Shown: positions 18,024 to 26,609 of the stretch, piece by piece | Layout: the number at the start of each line of letters is the position of its first letter | How positions within the stretch are numbered: the first letter of the stretch is position 1 | From: an uncultured Anaerolineae bacterium | Lineage (GTDB): Bacteria > Chloroflexota > Anaerolineae > J036 > Brachytrichaceae | NCBI GenBank assembly: GCA_938034415.1 | Contig: CALHLE010000036.1 | Location: 20,951-84,950 of the forward strand | Direction: 5' to 3' | Length of the DNA: 64,000 nucleotides | Program-made: the position numbers and the translations under genes | The notes under the pieces: generated by a model | Database searches by the model: none | The model's input: only the letters and a program-made list of their open reading frames with translations | What the model was told of the DNA's origin: nothing

Positions 18024-18392
18024 TTATAAATCAACAAACAGCTTGCCGTCCTCTTCGGTCACCTGAAAACTCTGAATCGGCGTCGGCTCCTTGCCCAGCG
18101 CAATGATCCGACGCGACCACGCCGGCAGCTTGACGCCGGCCACGCCTTGCACCCAGTCCAGGTTTTTGCCTGTGCACATGTCAAAGCGCGAGTTGTGGAA
18201 GGGGCAGGTGATCACGCCGTTCTCCACCTTGCCGCCGGCCATCGGCAAGCCCAAGTGAGGGCACTTGTTGATGACGGCGCAATATCCATCCCCGACGCGC
18301 GCCACGACGATGCTCTTCCCTTCCGCGTCAAAAGTCTTGAGGCCGTTCGCCGGCACATCGGCCGCGCTCCCGATCATCACACGCTTGCTCAT
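18024..18392 (-). CDS. Rieske [2Fe-2S] ferredoxin-like protein
   Basis: This 122-residue soluble protein has one Rieske domain. The cluster ligands are in CPHLGLP (Cys-x-His) and CPFHNSRFD (Cys-x2-His), separated by 17 residues. It resembles NirD-like or dioxygenase ferredoxin components. GAGGTG precedes the ATG at good spacing. No oxygenase partner is adjacent, so its electron acceptor is unknown. Confidence 0.9.
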   Translation of the reverse strand: MSKRVMIGSAADVPANGLKTFDAEGKSIVVARVGDGYCAVINKCPHLGLPMAGGKVENGVITCPFHNSRFDMCTGKNLDWVQGVAGVKLPAWSRRIIALGKEPTPIQSFQVTEEDGKLFVDL

Positions 18393-18428
18393 GGTTCACC
18401 TCACACATTCATGTTTCAACAATCGGCG

Positions 18429-20003
18429 CTATTGTATGCCGGTCGCAGAGCGCCCCACTGCCCCGCGCGGTCGCACCGCGCCTGCTTCGGCGACCGCGGC
18501 AAACACAAAACCGAGATACGCGCCGATCAACAGGTGCATGTTGGCGACATACAACTTGTCGAACAGGTGATGCACGGCTAGGTGCGCCCAGGCGCCGAGG
18601 ATGCCGGCGCAGAGCGCAGATGAGAACGCGGCGATCCCCTTACGCCGCGCCGCTTGCCAAGTGGCGACGACGATCGTCATCCAGAGCGCAAGGTAAGCGA
18701 GCAAGCCAACGGCGCCCGTCTCGGCGAAGATGTTGAGGTAGTAGTTATGCGCATGGCCGAGCGCGTTCTCCCAGGGCAGCAAGCGGAACGCCGGATACGC
18801 CGCCGCATAATTGCCGAAGCCCACACCCAGCCACGGGGCGGACTCGACCATGCGCAGCGCAGCCTGCCAATGCGCTAACCGCTCGACCGTCGAGAAGGTG
18901 ATCGGCGTGACATGCGCGTTACGCACATCGAGGCCGAACGCGCTGCTGGGGTCGCTGAAGTATTGCAGTTGCGCTTCGAGCGACGCCGGTGGGTTGATTA
19001 GATCGAGGGCAAACGCAACCAGGGCCAACACGAGCGCTCCACCGACCCAGCGCCACGGTTGCCGCACACATGCCAGGAACAACGCCGCGCCTGCCGCCGC
19101 TGCGCCGACCAGCGCCCCGCGCGAGCCGCTGGCGATGAGCGCGCGAACGCACAGCGCCGCAACGAGCGCCGAAACGGCCAAAAGCAAGAGCATCGGCCCG
19201 TGCGCGCGGCCGGCCACACGCATGGAACATCTCAGGCAGCCGGCGCGCCACTTCGACCAGACCTGGGCCGTCGCCCACAGCGCCAGCGCAGCCGCGACCG
19301 GCCACGTCAGCCCCATGAACCCGCCAAACGGGTTGGGCTGCTCGAATGTGCCGTAAGCGCGATATGCATCCGTGCCGCGGATGCGAAACTCCGGCGGGCC
19401 AAACCCGCGCACGTCGGCCTGAATCAACCCGAATGCGGCTTGTCCTGCCGCGGAGATCAAGATCGCGCCGAGGACGATCCGGCGCTTGCGCGGATCCGCT
19501 TCGCCGGCGACCAGCAGCGCCACCACGCCGATCTGCACCCATTTGATGCACTCCGTCGCCCAGTCGCGGAAGTCACGCGCCGGAAAGAACGAGAACAAGC
19601 AGACCGCGAGGAAGGCCGCGAACGCGGCGGCAATCGCCGGCGGCGGCCGGACGAGCGAGAAGCGGCGCGCTGCAAGCCAGCGGAAGGCATATCCAACCAG
19701 CGCAAGCGCCAGCACGATCTGACCGCTGTCGAGCGGCAACTGCAACGTCACGCGCTCCAACGGTTGAAACGGCCCGACGACCAACGCCAGAGCCAAGCCG
19801 ACAACCGGCTCGGCCAAGATCGCCGTCAGAGCCAATAGCGCAGCAATGAACGCGCCGACGCCAATGAGCTGAGGCTGCGGCAACAGCGCGATGGCCACCC
19901 CAACGACGCTCAGGGTGATGACTTGCGCGGTCAGATGTGACCACGGCCAGGCGCGGCGAAATCGCGCGGCGACCGGTTCAACCGACACGCTGTGATAGGC
20001 CAT
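18429..20003 (-). CDS. O-antigen ligase/polymerase-like membrane protein
   Basis: This 524-residue protein has about ten to twelve membrane helices. The Wzy_C-type signature is present in the periplasmic loop: SGSRGALVG about two-thirds along, WLGVGFGNYAAAYP, and HAHNYYLNIFAETGAVG near the C-terminus with the conserved His. Such proteins ligate or polymerise lipid-linked polysaccharide on the outer face of the membrane. It follows the MaoC gene after 6 nt. Confidence 0.83.
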   Translation of the reverse strand: MAYHSVSVEPVAARFRRAWPWSHLTAQVITLSVVGVAIALLPQPQLIGVGAFIAALLALTAILAEPVVGLALALVVGPFQPLERVTLQLPLDSGQIVLALALVGYAFRWLAARRFSLVRPPPAIAAAFAAFLAVCLFSFFPARDFRDWATECIKWVQIGVVALLVAGEADPRKRRIVLGAILISAAGQAAFGLIQADVRGFGPPEFRIRGTDAYRAYGTFEQPNPFGGFMGLTWPVAAALALWATAQVWSKWRAGCLRCSMRVAGRAHGPMLLLLAVSALVAALCVRALIASGSRGALVGAAAAGAALFLACVRQPWRWVGGALVLALVAFALDLINPPASLEAQLQYFSDPSSAFGLDVRNAHVTPITFSTVERLAHWQAALRMVESAPWLGVGFGNYAAAYPAFRLLPWENALGHAHNYYLNIFAETGAVGLLAYLALWMTIVVATWQAARRKGIAAFSSALCAGILGAWAHLAVHHLFDKLYVANMHLLIGAYLGFVFAAVAEAGAVRPRGAVGRSATGIQ

Positions 20004-20009
20004 CGCCGA

Positions 20010-20477
20010 TTACGCTGCTTTCGGCTTGCTCTTCACCAGCAGCGTCCACGAGCCGCGCTGCACTACGCTGCCATCTTGCTTCTTCACACTGACCTTGAAC
20101 GTCACCTTGCCGTTGCCAAGGCGCGGGAAGGCTTTGACTTCGGCGACTTCGGCCTCCAAGTGGATCGTGTCGCCGATGAAGATGGGCGCGGTGAACTCCC
20201 ACTCGATACCGCGAAAGACTTCCACCGTGCCGAGCAGAAAACCCATTTGGAAGGCCAATCCGCTGGCGATGCTCAGGCCGAGCAAGCCGTGAGCAATGCG
20301 CCGGCCGAACAGATGGCCCTGGGAGAAGGTTTCGCTGGTGTGAATTTCATTGTAGTCGCCGCTCAAACCGGCGAACATGACGATGTCGGCTTCGGTGATG
20401 GTGCGGCTGGGCGACGTGGCTTTGTCGCCGACGGCGAAGTCCTCGAAGTACAAACCATGCGGTGTAGTGAGCGCCAT
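20010..20477 (-). CDS. MaoC family dehydratase
   Basis: This 155-residue hotdog-fold protein carries the (R)-hydratase signature GDYNEIHTS (Asp-x4-His) followed by GRRIAHGLLGLSIASGL. It would hydrate or dehydrate acyl-CoA or related thioesters. A TACAAT box lies 7 nt upstream of the ATG. The downstream O-antigen ligase gene starts 6 nt after the stop, with no obvious functional link. Confidence 0.9.
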   Translation of the reverse strand: MALTTPHGLYFEDFAVGDKATSPSRTITEADIVMFAGLSGDYNEIHTSETFSQGHLFGRRIAHGLLGLSIASGLAFQMGFLLGTVEVFRGIEWEFTAPIFIGDTIHLEAEVAEVKAFPRLGNGKVTFKVSVKKQDGSVVQRGSWTLLVKSKPKAA

Positions 20478-20484
20478 GTGGCCG

Positions 20485-20490
20485 ATTGTA
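20485..20490 (-). promoter_or_regulatory. -10 element of the MaoC gene (leaderless type)
   Basis: TACAAT on the minus strand ends 7 nt before the ATG at 20477. There is no room for a Shine-Dalgarno sequence downstream of a normal transcription start. Confidence 0.5.
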
Positions 20491-20518
20491 TAGGGGCGGA
20501 GCGGGAGGCCGGCGCACG

Positions 20519-21331
20519 CTACTTGGTCAACACAACGATCATGCGTTCGGAATTGTTATCCAGCGGCGGCGGCGGGATCAGCATATCGCCATACCAATGC
20601 GCGGCCGAGAACGCGCCGGCGAGATCAATCAGCGCCTGCAGTTCCTGCGCCTGATACCAGCGATGCGGATGCCGGTGTTCGACGACGCGTTCCGGCCGGC
20701 CGGCTTCGCGTATCGTCAGCCGCGCGGTCACCAGCCATTGCTGGGTGATCCAGTCATACGGGTCATCGGCTGCGCCGAACAGCACGTCCACCTCGGTATA
20801 AGGCTCATCGGCGAAGTAGGGAAAATCGGTGGAGCGAGACGACCAGGCATTGGGCAAGCTATCGCGCCAGATCGTAGATGGATGCGCCATCTCAATCACG
20901 AAGACGCCGCCGGGCAGCAGATTGCGCGATACCGATCTGAGGTGCGACACGACTTGCGCGTTGGTCACCAAATGCGATAGGCTTTCCATCAGGTTCGCAG
21001 CCAGCGCCACCGGCCGATCCAACGTGAAATCGGCCATGTCGGCAGCCACGGTCTCCAGCGAGACGCCGTCGCGCTGCGCGCCCGCGCGCGCGTAGTCGAG
21101 CATGTCAGGCGAAAGGTCAAGCGCCGCCGCGCGCCAACCGCGCCGGGCAAACTCGCGCGCGTGACGCGCCGGGCCGCAGGCAAGTTCGAGGAACGACGGC
21201 GCAGCGCCCTCAGCGACGCGGCCATGCGTCCGCAAGCACCATTCGAGGAAGTTGCACTCTTCCACAAAATCCCGATCGCTGAAAGCGATGTCGTAGGCGC
21301 GCGCGTTGGCGTAGAACTCCGGCGATGTCAC
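20519..21331 (-). CDS. class I SAM-dependent methyltransferase
   Basis: This protein of about 270 residues has SAM-binding motif I in SFLELACGPARHAREFARRG and an acidic residue after AALDLSPDML. The C-terminal half contains WYQAQELQALIDLAGAFSAAHWYGD, usual for small-molecule methyltransferases. The GTG at 21331 was chosen because TAGAAT (21340-21345) lies 8 nt upstream, matching the leaderless pattern of neighbouring genes; the frame is open further upstream to 21394. The substrate is unknown. Confidence 0.82.
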   Translation of the reverse strand: MTSPEFYANARAYDIAFSDRDFVEECNFLEWCLRTHGRVAEGAAPSFLELACGPARHAREFARRGWRAAALDLSPDMLDYARAGAQRDGVSLETVAADMADFTLDRPVALAANLMESLSHLVTNAQVVSHLRSVSRNLLPGGVFVIEMAHPSTIWRDSLPNAWSSRSTDFPYFADEPYTEVDVLFGAADDPYDWITQQWLVTARLTIREAGRPERVVEHRHPHRWYQAQELQALIDLAGAFSAAHWYGDMLIPPPPLDNNSERMIVVLTK

Positions 21332-21437
21332 GGAGCTAAATTCTATGCGTCCCAACCATGCGATCAAGGCGCGCGGCGCCAGACCAGGCGGCAATCAGCC
21401 GCCAGTTGAGGCCCGACGACAGGCGCCCGGTTGAGAG

Positions 21438-21468
21438 TTGAGCCGACGCTGAAATGATGAGGTATATT
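21438..21468 (+). promoter_or_regulatory. promoter of the aspS leader
   Basis: A -10 TATATT at 21463-21468 and a -35-like TTGAGC at 21438-21443 are separated by 19 nt. The -10 ends 9 nt before the ATG of the Asp-rich leader peptide, so the leader would be translated from a nearly leaderless transcript. Confidence 0.5.
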
Positions 21469-21477
21469 TACGAGGCA

Positions 21478-21546
21478 ATGCGAAGGACGCTGCGCCGCAA
21501 TAGCGACGACGATAACGATGCCTTCCACCGAGCAGGCGTCGCCTGA
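21478..21546 (+). CDS. Asp/Asn-rich leader peptide of aspS (22 aa)
   Basis: A 22-codon ORF opens the aspS transcript. Residues 8-14 read NSDDDND, so four Asp and two Asn codons fall within seven positions (GAC, GAC, GAT, AAC, GAT and AAT). It ends at TGA 33 nt before an intrinsic terminator that precedes aspS. The codons CAGGCG near its end (21533-21538) are complementary to CGCCTG in the terminator's 5' arm. Known leader-peptide attenuators use stalling at such codons to sense the charged tRNA. That this one senses Asp-tRNA(Asp) and perhaps Asp/Asn-tRNA(Asn) is inference. Confidence 0.7.
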   Translation: MRRTLRRNSDDDNDAFHRAGVA

Positions 21547-21579
21547 GTCGTCGCGCACAGAACCGAGCTTGAGACTGAG

Positions 21580-21606
21580 GGTCGCCTGACACAGGCGGCC
21601 TTTTTT
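21580..21606 (+). terminator. attenuator terminator upstream of aspS
   Basis: GGTCGCCTG (21580-21588) pairs with CAGGCGGCC (21592-21600), including one G-U pair, around a 3-nt loop and is followed by six T residues. It lies between the leader peptide and the aspS start at 21659. The 5' arm can alternatively pair with CAGGCG inside the leader ORF, the layout expected of an antiterminator. Confidence 0.75.
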
Positions 21607-21658
21607 GTCGCCGTTCATGTCGCGCGACACCAGCAACATTCATCCGAGGTTGGCAATC

Positions 21659-23431
21659 ATGTTAAAGACGAAGACCTGTGGCGAATTACGCAAAGAACAC
21701 GTGGGACAACATGTCACGCTTGCCGGCTGGGTGCACCGCCGGCGCGATCATGGCGGGGTGATTTTCATTGACCTGCGCGACCGCTTCGGCCTGACGCAGA
21801 TCGTCATCAACCCCGCGAACGTGCGCAGCCCAGAAATCTTCAAGCTGGCCGAGTCGTTGCGCAACGAATACGTGATTCAGGTCGAGGGCCAGGTCACGCT
21901 GCGGCCCGAGGGCATGGTGAACCCTAAAATTTCAACCGGCGAGATCGAGGTGATGGTCTCGCAACTGGCGCTGCTCAACCCGGCCAAAACGCCGCCTTTC
22001 CTCATAGATGACGAGGGGCGCGATGTGGACGAGAACCTGCGCCTCAAATATCGCTACCTCGACCTGAGGCGCGAACGCATGGCGCGCAATCTCACGATCC
22101 GCCACACCTTCGTCAAATTCATCCGCGATTATTTGGACGCGCGCGGTTTCCTCGAAGTCGAGACGCCGATCCTGTTCAAGACCACGCCGGAAGGCGCGCG
22201 CGATTACCTGGTGCCCAGCCGCGTGCATCCCGGCTGCTTCTACGCGCTGCCGCAAAGCCCGCAGCAATTGAAGCAGTTGCTCATGGTCGCCGGCGTCGAG
22301 CGCTACTTCCAGATCGCCCGCTGCTTCCGCGACGAGGATCAGCGCGCCGACCGGCAACCCGAATTCACCCAGCTCGACCTGGAGATGAGCTTCGTGGATC
22401 GTGAGGACATACTCAACCTGATCGAGGGGCTGCTGACCGAATTCACCGAGCGCTACGCGCACCTACACGGCAAGCGGCTGCTGTTCAAGCCCTTCCTGCG
22501 CCTGCCCTACGAAGCGGTCATGGAACGCTTCGGGCGCGACAAGCCCGACCTACGCTTTGGCATGGAGCTGTTCGACGCGACCGACATCACGCGCGGCTCG
22601 GAGTTCTTGCCGTTTCACGCGGCGCACGTCAAGGGCATCTGCGCGCCCGGCTGCGCCAGCTACACGCGCAAGCAGACCGACGAGTTGACCGAGTTCGCCA
22701 AGAAGAACGGCGCCAAGGGCCTCGTCGTGCTGTGGCACGATCCGGATGGCATCCGCAACAGCGGCGCCGGCGCCAAACTCAGCCAGGCCGAGAAGGACGC
22801 CATCGTCGCGCGGGCCGGCTCGAAGCCCGGCGACCTGATTCTGCTGGTCGCCGACGACAACCGCAGGGCGGTCAACGAAGCGCTAGGCGAGCTGCGCCAC
22901 GAACTGGGCACGCGGCTTAAGCTAGCCGACGAGAGCGTGATGGCTTATCTGTGGGTGGTGGACTTCCCGTTGTTCGAGTGGAACGAAGAGGAACGGCGCT
23001 GGGATCCATCCCACCATATGTTCACCGCCCCGAAAGATGAACATCTCGCTTTGCTGGAATCCGATCCAGGCCAAGTGCGCAGCAAGCAATACGACCTAGT
23101 GTGCAATGGCTACGAGGTCGGCGGCGGCAGCATCCGAATCCACCGCCGCGAGGTGCAGGAGACTGTGATGCGGCTCATCGGCCTAGAGATGGAAGAGGCG
23201 CGGCGCAAGTTCGGGCACATCCTCGAGGCGTTTGAGTACGGCGCCCCGCCGCACGGCGGCATCGCGCCCGGCATTGATCGGCTGACCATGCTGTATTGCG
23301 GCGAGCCGAACATCCGCGAGGTGATGGCGTTCCCCAAGAACCAGCAGGCCATGGATGTGATGGCCGGCGCGCCGTCGCCGGTATACGAGCACCAATTAAA
23401 GGAACTGCACATTCGCCTAGCGCTCCCGTAA
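21659..23431 (+). CDS. aspS: aspartyl-tRNA synthetase, probably non-discriminating
   Basis: This 590-residue class II synthetase of bacterial type has an OB-fold anticodon domain ([11 protein letters not shown]), class II motif 2 ([23 protein letters not shown], read in two parts) and motif 3 ([12 protein letters not shown]), with the bacterial GAD insertion between. It charges tRNA(Asp). His31 in RRRDHG and Gly at about residue 85 in RPEGMVNP match residues reported for non-discriminating AspRS, which also charges tRNA(Asn); discriminating forms tend to carry Leu and Lys at these places. The start [11 protein letters not shown] at 21659 is preferred over the in-frame start at 21605, which lies inside the terminator's T-run. 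Confidence 0.95.
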   Translation: MLKTKTCGELRKEHVGQHVTLAGWVHRRRDHGGVIFIDLRDRFGLTQIVINPANVRSPEIFKLAESLRNEYVIQVEGQVTLRPEGMVNPKISTGEIEVMVSQLALLNPAKTPPFLIDDEGRDVDENLRLKYRYLDLRRERMARNLTIRHTFVKFIRDYLDARGFLEVETPILFKTTPEGARDYLVPSRVHPGCFYALPQSPQQLKQLLMVAGVERYFQIARCFRDEDQRADRQPEFTQLDLEMSFVDREDILNLIEGLLTEFTERYAHLHGKRLLFKPFLRLPYEAVMERFGRDKPDLRFGMELFDATDITRGSEFLPFHAAHVKGICAPGCASYTRKQTDELTEFAKKNGAKGLVVLWHDPDGIRNSGAGAKLSQAEKDAIVARAGSKPGDLILLVADDNRRAVNEALGELRHELGTRLKLADESVMAYLWVVDFPLFEWNEEERRWDPSHHMFTAPKDEHLALLESDPGQVRSKQYDLVCNGYEVGGGSIRIHRREVQETVMRLIGLEMEEARRKFGHILEAFEYGAPPHGGIAPGIDRLTMLYCGEPNIREVMAFPKNQQAMDVMAGAPSPVYEHQLKELHIRLALP

Positions 23432-23448
23432 GCTCCGAAGCGCGAGAA

Positions 23449-23488
23449 AACGCGACAGCGCAGCCGGAGGGGGCTGCGCTGTCGCGTT
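23449..23488. terminator. hairpin between convergent aspS and ferredoxin-NADP reductase genes
   Basis: AACGCGACAGCGCAGCC (23449-23465) and its exact complement (23472-23488) enclose a 6-nt loop. No long T-run follows on either strand. Its position between convergent stops suggests a shared terminator. Confidence 0.7.
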
Positions 23489-23503
23489 GTGATGAGGGTT
23501 TGT

Positions 23504-24526
23504 CTAGAGCTTCTTCTCCGAGCTGTGCCCGGGGAAGGCTTTGGCGCCGGGGTGCAGATACTGATACGCGAAATTCACCGCGCGCGTCGCCTGAGCGAAG
23601 CCCTCAACGATAAGGTTGAGCGGCTCTTCGCCGGGCAATGCGGCAATGTCGCCGGCGGCATAGACGCCGGGGATGTTGGTCTCCTGCTTGGTGTTGACGC
23701 GGATGTAGCGCGTGCCCTCCATCTCCAAGCCCCAGTTTTTGATCGGGCCGAGGTCAACGCTGTAGCCCAGCGTCAGGATCACGGCGTCCACCGGCAGCGT
23801 CATCTCCTCCTTGGTGCGGTTATCGAAGATGATCGCGTACTCCACCTTGCCGTTGCCGCCAACCGTCTTGAGTTCGTAGAACAGTTTGACTTCCACCGAG
23901 GAATTCAACAGCTCGGTCACCGATGCGCCATGGGCGCGGAACTGATCGCGCCGGTGAATCAGCGTGACGTGCTTGGCGTAGTCTTTGAGGTTGAGCGCCC
24001 AGTCTACCGCCGAGTCGCCGCCACCCACGATCAAGATGCGCTTGCCGCGGAAGGCCGCTTTCTCCTTCACGGTGTAATACAGGCCGCGCCCTTCGTATGG
24101 GACCAGCTCCGGATTGGGTAGCTTCTTGGGCTGAAAGGCGCCCACGCCGCCGCAGATCACGACTGCGCGGGTGTGATGCTCGCCCTTGTTCGTCACGAGC
24201 TTGAACGTGCCGTCCGGCTGCCGCTCCAACTGCTCCACCCGCTCGCCCAGCACGATGGTCGGCTCGAACATCTTCGCCTGCTCGACCAGGTGCTTGACCA
24301 GATCCATCGCCAGGATCTTGGGATAGCCGGGGGTGTCGTAGATGAACTTTTCCGGATATAGCGCCGTCAACTGCCCGCCGAGGTCATCGAGGGCATCAAT
24401 CACTTTCACTTTCATCTCGCGCAGACCGGCATAGAAGGCGCCGAACAAGCCCGATGGGCCAGCGCCGATGATCGTCACGTCATACAGGTCGCGCGCGCCA
24501 TTGCTGCCATTAGTGCTCACAGTCAT
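23504..24526 (-). CDS. thioredoxin reductase-like ferredoxin-NADP(+) reductase
   Basis: This 340-residue protein has an N-terminal FAD-binding motif (VTIIGAGPSGLFGAF), an NADPH-binding motif (RILIVGGGDSAVDWAL) and the late FAD motif (GVYAAGDIA). It lacks the CxxC active site of thioredoxin reductase, as expected for type 2 ferredoxin-NADP reductases (YumC-like). It moves electrons between NADP(H) and ferredoxin or flavodoxin. The ATG at 24526 has AGGAGA 8 nt upstream. Confidence 0.92.
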   Translation of the reverse strand: MTVSTNGSNGARDLYDVTIIGAGPSGLFGAFYAGLREMKVKVIDALDDLGGQLTALYPEKFIYDTPGYPKILAMDLVKHLVEQAKMFEPTIVLGERVEQLERQPDGTFKLVTNKGEHHTRAVVICGGVGAFQPKKLPNPELVPYEGRGLYYTVKEKAAFRGKRILIVGGGDSAVDWALNLKDYAKHVTLIHRRDQFRAHGASVTELLNSSVEVKLFYELKTVGGNGKVEYAIIFDNRTKEEMTLPVDAVILTLGYSVDLGPIKNWGLEMEGTRYIRVNTKQETNIPGVYAAGDIAALPGEEPLNLIVEGFAQATRAVNFAYQYLHPGAKAFPGHSSEKKL

Positions 24527-24594
24527 AGCATCGCTCTCCTTAAAGCCGTGCCGATTGTAGCATCGGCGCAAATGTCTCTCGTAGAATTCGCTGC

Positions 24595-24600
24595 GATAAT
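24595..24600 (+). promoter_or_regulatory. -10 element of rnpB
   Basis: GATAAT ends 9 nt before the predicted 5' end of the RNase P RNA at about 24610. No clear -35 was identified. Confidence 0.4.
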
Positions 24601-24609
24601 CAGGTGTGT

Positions 24610-24954
24610 TCGAGCCTGCCGGGCGGTCGCGTCCCGCGATGCGGGATGAGGAAAGTCCGGACTCCATAGGGCGCGGTGCTGGCTAACGGCCAGGCGGGGT
24701 GACCCGACGGAAAGTGCAACAGAAAACACACCGCCCGCAAGGGTAAGGGTGAAATGGTGCGGTAAGAGCGCACCGGCGTCGCAGCGATGCGACGGCCTGG
24801 CAAACCCCACCGGGAGCAACGCCAAGACGCGCAGATGAGGCGGCCCGCTGATGCGCAGGTAGGCGGCTGGAGGCGCGCAGCAATGCGCGTCCTAGAGGGA
24901 TGATCGCCTCGGGCCTTCGGGCCTAGACAGAATCCGGCTTATAGGCAGGCTCGA
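24610..24954 (+). ncRNA. rnpB: RNase P RNA (bacterial type A)
   Basis: This is the catalytic RNA that trims pre-tRNA 5' leaders. Conserved landmarks are clear: GAGGAAAGTCCGGACTCC (P4/J3-4 region), CAACAGAAA-type and CCCGCAAGGG-type segments in the middle, and ACAGAATCCGGCTTA near the 3' end. The terminal helix P1 is closed by CGAGCCTGCC (24611-24620) and GGCAGGCTCG (24944-24953). Length is about 345 nt. deoC begins 15 nt downstream. Confidence 0.96.
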
Positions 24955-24969
24955 GCAGCTTGCAAACGC

Positions 24970-25929
24970 ATGAATACGCACAATGGCCGCAATCCCGGCG
25001 TCCCGCTCGACTTGCGATGGGTGGAAGCCGCGCGCGTGAACCGCAGCGCCGTAGAGCGTCGAGCAGCGACGTTGCCGACGCGCCGCTCGGTCAAGCAAGC
25101 CTGGCAGGCCGCTTGGCTGCTGCGCGCGATTACGCTCATGGACTTGACGACGCTCCAAGGGGACGACACGCCCGGCAACGTGCAGCGCTTGTGCGCCAAG
25201 GCGCGCCGGCCGGTGCGCGGCGACCTGCTCGAGGCGCTCGGCGCGCATGAGTTGCCGATCCGCGTGGCCGCCGTGTGCGTGTATCACGCGATGGTGCCCG
25301 TTGCCGTGAAAGCGCTCGCTGGCTCTGACATCCCCGTTGCGGCCGTCGCCGCCGGCTTCCCCGCCGGCCTGACCCCGCTCGACCTGCGCGTGAAGGAAAT
25401 CGAATACGCCATCGAGATGGGCGCTCAAGAGATAGACGTCGTGATCTCCAGGCGACACGTGCTCGCCGGCAACTGGGGCGCGCTCTACGACGAAATCCGC
25501 GCCTTTCGAGAGGCATGCGGCGACGCCCACATGAAGGCGATCTTGGAGGCCGGCGAGCTGGCGACGCTGCGCCAGGTGTATCAGGCCAGCCTGGTGTGTA
25601 TGATGGCCGGTGCCGACTTCATCAAGACCTCGACCGGAAAGGCGGCGGTCAACGCGACGCTGCCGATTGGCCTGGTGATGTGCCGCGCGATTCGCGACTA
25701 CGCCGCGCGCACAGACCACCAGGTGGGGTTCAAGCCGGCCGGCGGCATTCGCGCCGCCAAGCAAGCGCTCGACTGGATGATCCTCATCAAGGAGGAGTTG
25801 GGCGACGAATGGCTGCGGCCAAGTCTCTTTCGTTTCGGCGCCAGCGCGCTGCTGGCCGACATCGAACGGCAACTTGAGCATCACGTCACCGGCGCCTATT
25901 CGGCGTCATTCAGACACCCGATGGCCTAA
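24970..25929 (+). CDS. deoC: deoxyribose-phosphate aldolase
   Basis: This 319-residue class I aldolase splits 2-deoxyribose-5-phosphate into glyceraldehyde-3-phosphate and acetaldehyde. The Schiff-base Lys219 lies in FIKTSTGK and the second active-site Lys255 in GFKPAGGIR. Early active-site residues are in LMDLTTLQGDDT. The N-terminal extension of about 50 residues makes it longer than the E. coli enzyme and like the long DeoC subfamily. It starts 15 nt after the RNase P RNA, with no separate promoter seen. Confidence 0.94.
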   Translation: MNTHNGRNPGVPLDLRWVEAARVNRSAVERRAATLPTRRSVKQAWQAAWLLRAITLMDLTTLQGDDTPGNVQRLCAKARRPVRGDLLEALGAHELPIRVAAVCVYHAMVPVAVKALAGSDIPVAAVAAGFPAGLTPLDLRVKEIEYAIEMGAQEIDVVISRRHVLAGNWGALYDEIRAFREACGDAHMKAILEAGELATLRQVYQASLVCMMAGADFIKTSTGKAAVNATLPIGLVMCRAIRDYAARTDHQVGFKPAGGIRAAKQALDWMILIKEELGDEWLRPSLFRFGASALLADIERQLEHHVTGAYSASFRHPMA

Positions 25930-25996
25930 ACGGCCATACAGCCCCAGACCGTTAACCCAAGCAGCACAGGTAGTAATTTGTTAACCGAGATCCCCT

Positions 25997-26239
25997 ATGA
26001 AACGCATCAACTTGAACGGCGCATGGCCGATCTTGATCTTCATCATCCTGTTCCTGATCCTGCCCTTCTCTACATTGCCGGGGCTGTTCGACGCCGTGTT
26101 CATCGCGCTGATGGGGATCGCAGCGGTGCTCGCCGTATTGCTCATCGCCGCGCTGATACAAAGCCGCCGGCGCGATCAGGCAGCAGACTTAAAGATGCCC
26201 CCTGCGCCTGCAGAGGATGCTCAGCCGCCGAACAGTTGA
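25997..26239 (+). CDS. small two-helix membrane protein
   Basis: This 80-residue protein has two hydrophobic segments (WPILIFIILFLILPF and FIALMGIAAVLAVLLIAALI) separated by a short loop, then a charged, Pro-rich tail. No family is recognised. Its 3' end overlaps the end of the convergent DUF3467 gene by 19 nt. Confidence 0.6.
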   Translation: MKRINLNGAWPILIFIILFLILPFSTLPGLFDAVFIALMGIAAVLAVLLIAALIQSRRRDQAADLKMPPAPAEDAQPPNS

Positions 26240-26547
26240 TTGGCCAGCGCTTCACCCTGCTGGGGCACGTAGATCGGGCCGAACTGCGCCTCGAAGCGCT
26301 CGATATTCTGCTGCAACGCGCGCAGCAGCAGTTTGGCGTGCATCGGCGTGGTCACGATCCGCGCGCCGACGCGCGCAGTCGGCATGTTGGGCAAGATGCG
26401 CGCGAAGTCCAGCACAAACTCCGATGGCGTATGCTGGATGACGACGAGGTTGGAATATGTCGCGTCTAAGTGCGCAGGCAGTTCGATTTGCAGCCCCTGC
26501 GGAGCGGGCGCGTGCGGTGGGGGTTGAACTGAATGTGGCAGGGTCAT
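26221..26547 (-). CDS. DUF3467 protein
   Basis: This 108-residue protein has a Pro-rich start followed by LPAHLDATYSNLVVIQHTPSEF and VLDFARILP, then RVGARIVTTPMHAKLLLRAL and NIERFEAQFG. These are the conserved segments of DUF3467, a small family of unknown function. It lies downstream of ssb, separated by a terminator hairpin. Confidence 0.8.
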   Translation of the reverse strand: MTLPHSVQPPPHAPAPQGLQIELPAHLDATYSNLVVIQHTPSEFVLDFARILPNMPTARVGARIVTTPMHAKLLLRALQQNIERFEAQFGPIYVPQQGEALANQLFGG

Positions 26548-26594
26548 GGCGTCAACAAAAGAACCTGACAGCCAGGCGCTCGCGTCAGGTTCTT
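26548..26594 (-). terminator. intrinsic terminator of ssb
   Basis: On the minus strand an 11-bp stem (AAGAACCTGAC with GTCAGGTTCTT, 26559-26594) with a 14-nt loop is followed by TTTTGTTG. It lies 15 nt after the ssb stop codon. Confidence 0.75.
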
Positions 26595-26609
26595 CAGCGC
26601 GAATGAGCG

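Noticed and set aside
21478..21606. T-box riboswitch upstream of aspS
   Set aside because: The conserved T-box antiterminator sequence (AGGGTGGNACCGCG-like) is absent, and the leader is too short for the Stem I architecture. The leader-peptide model explains the codons and stems better.
23466..23613. Coding continuation past aspS in another frame
   Set aside because: The open frames there overlap the terminator hairpin and the end of the convergent reductase gene and show no homology.
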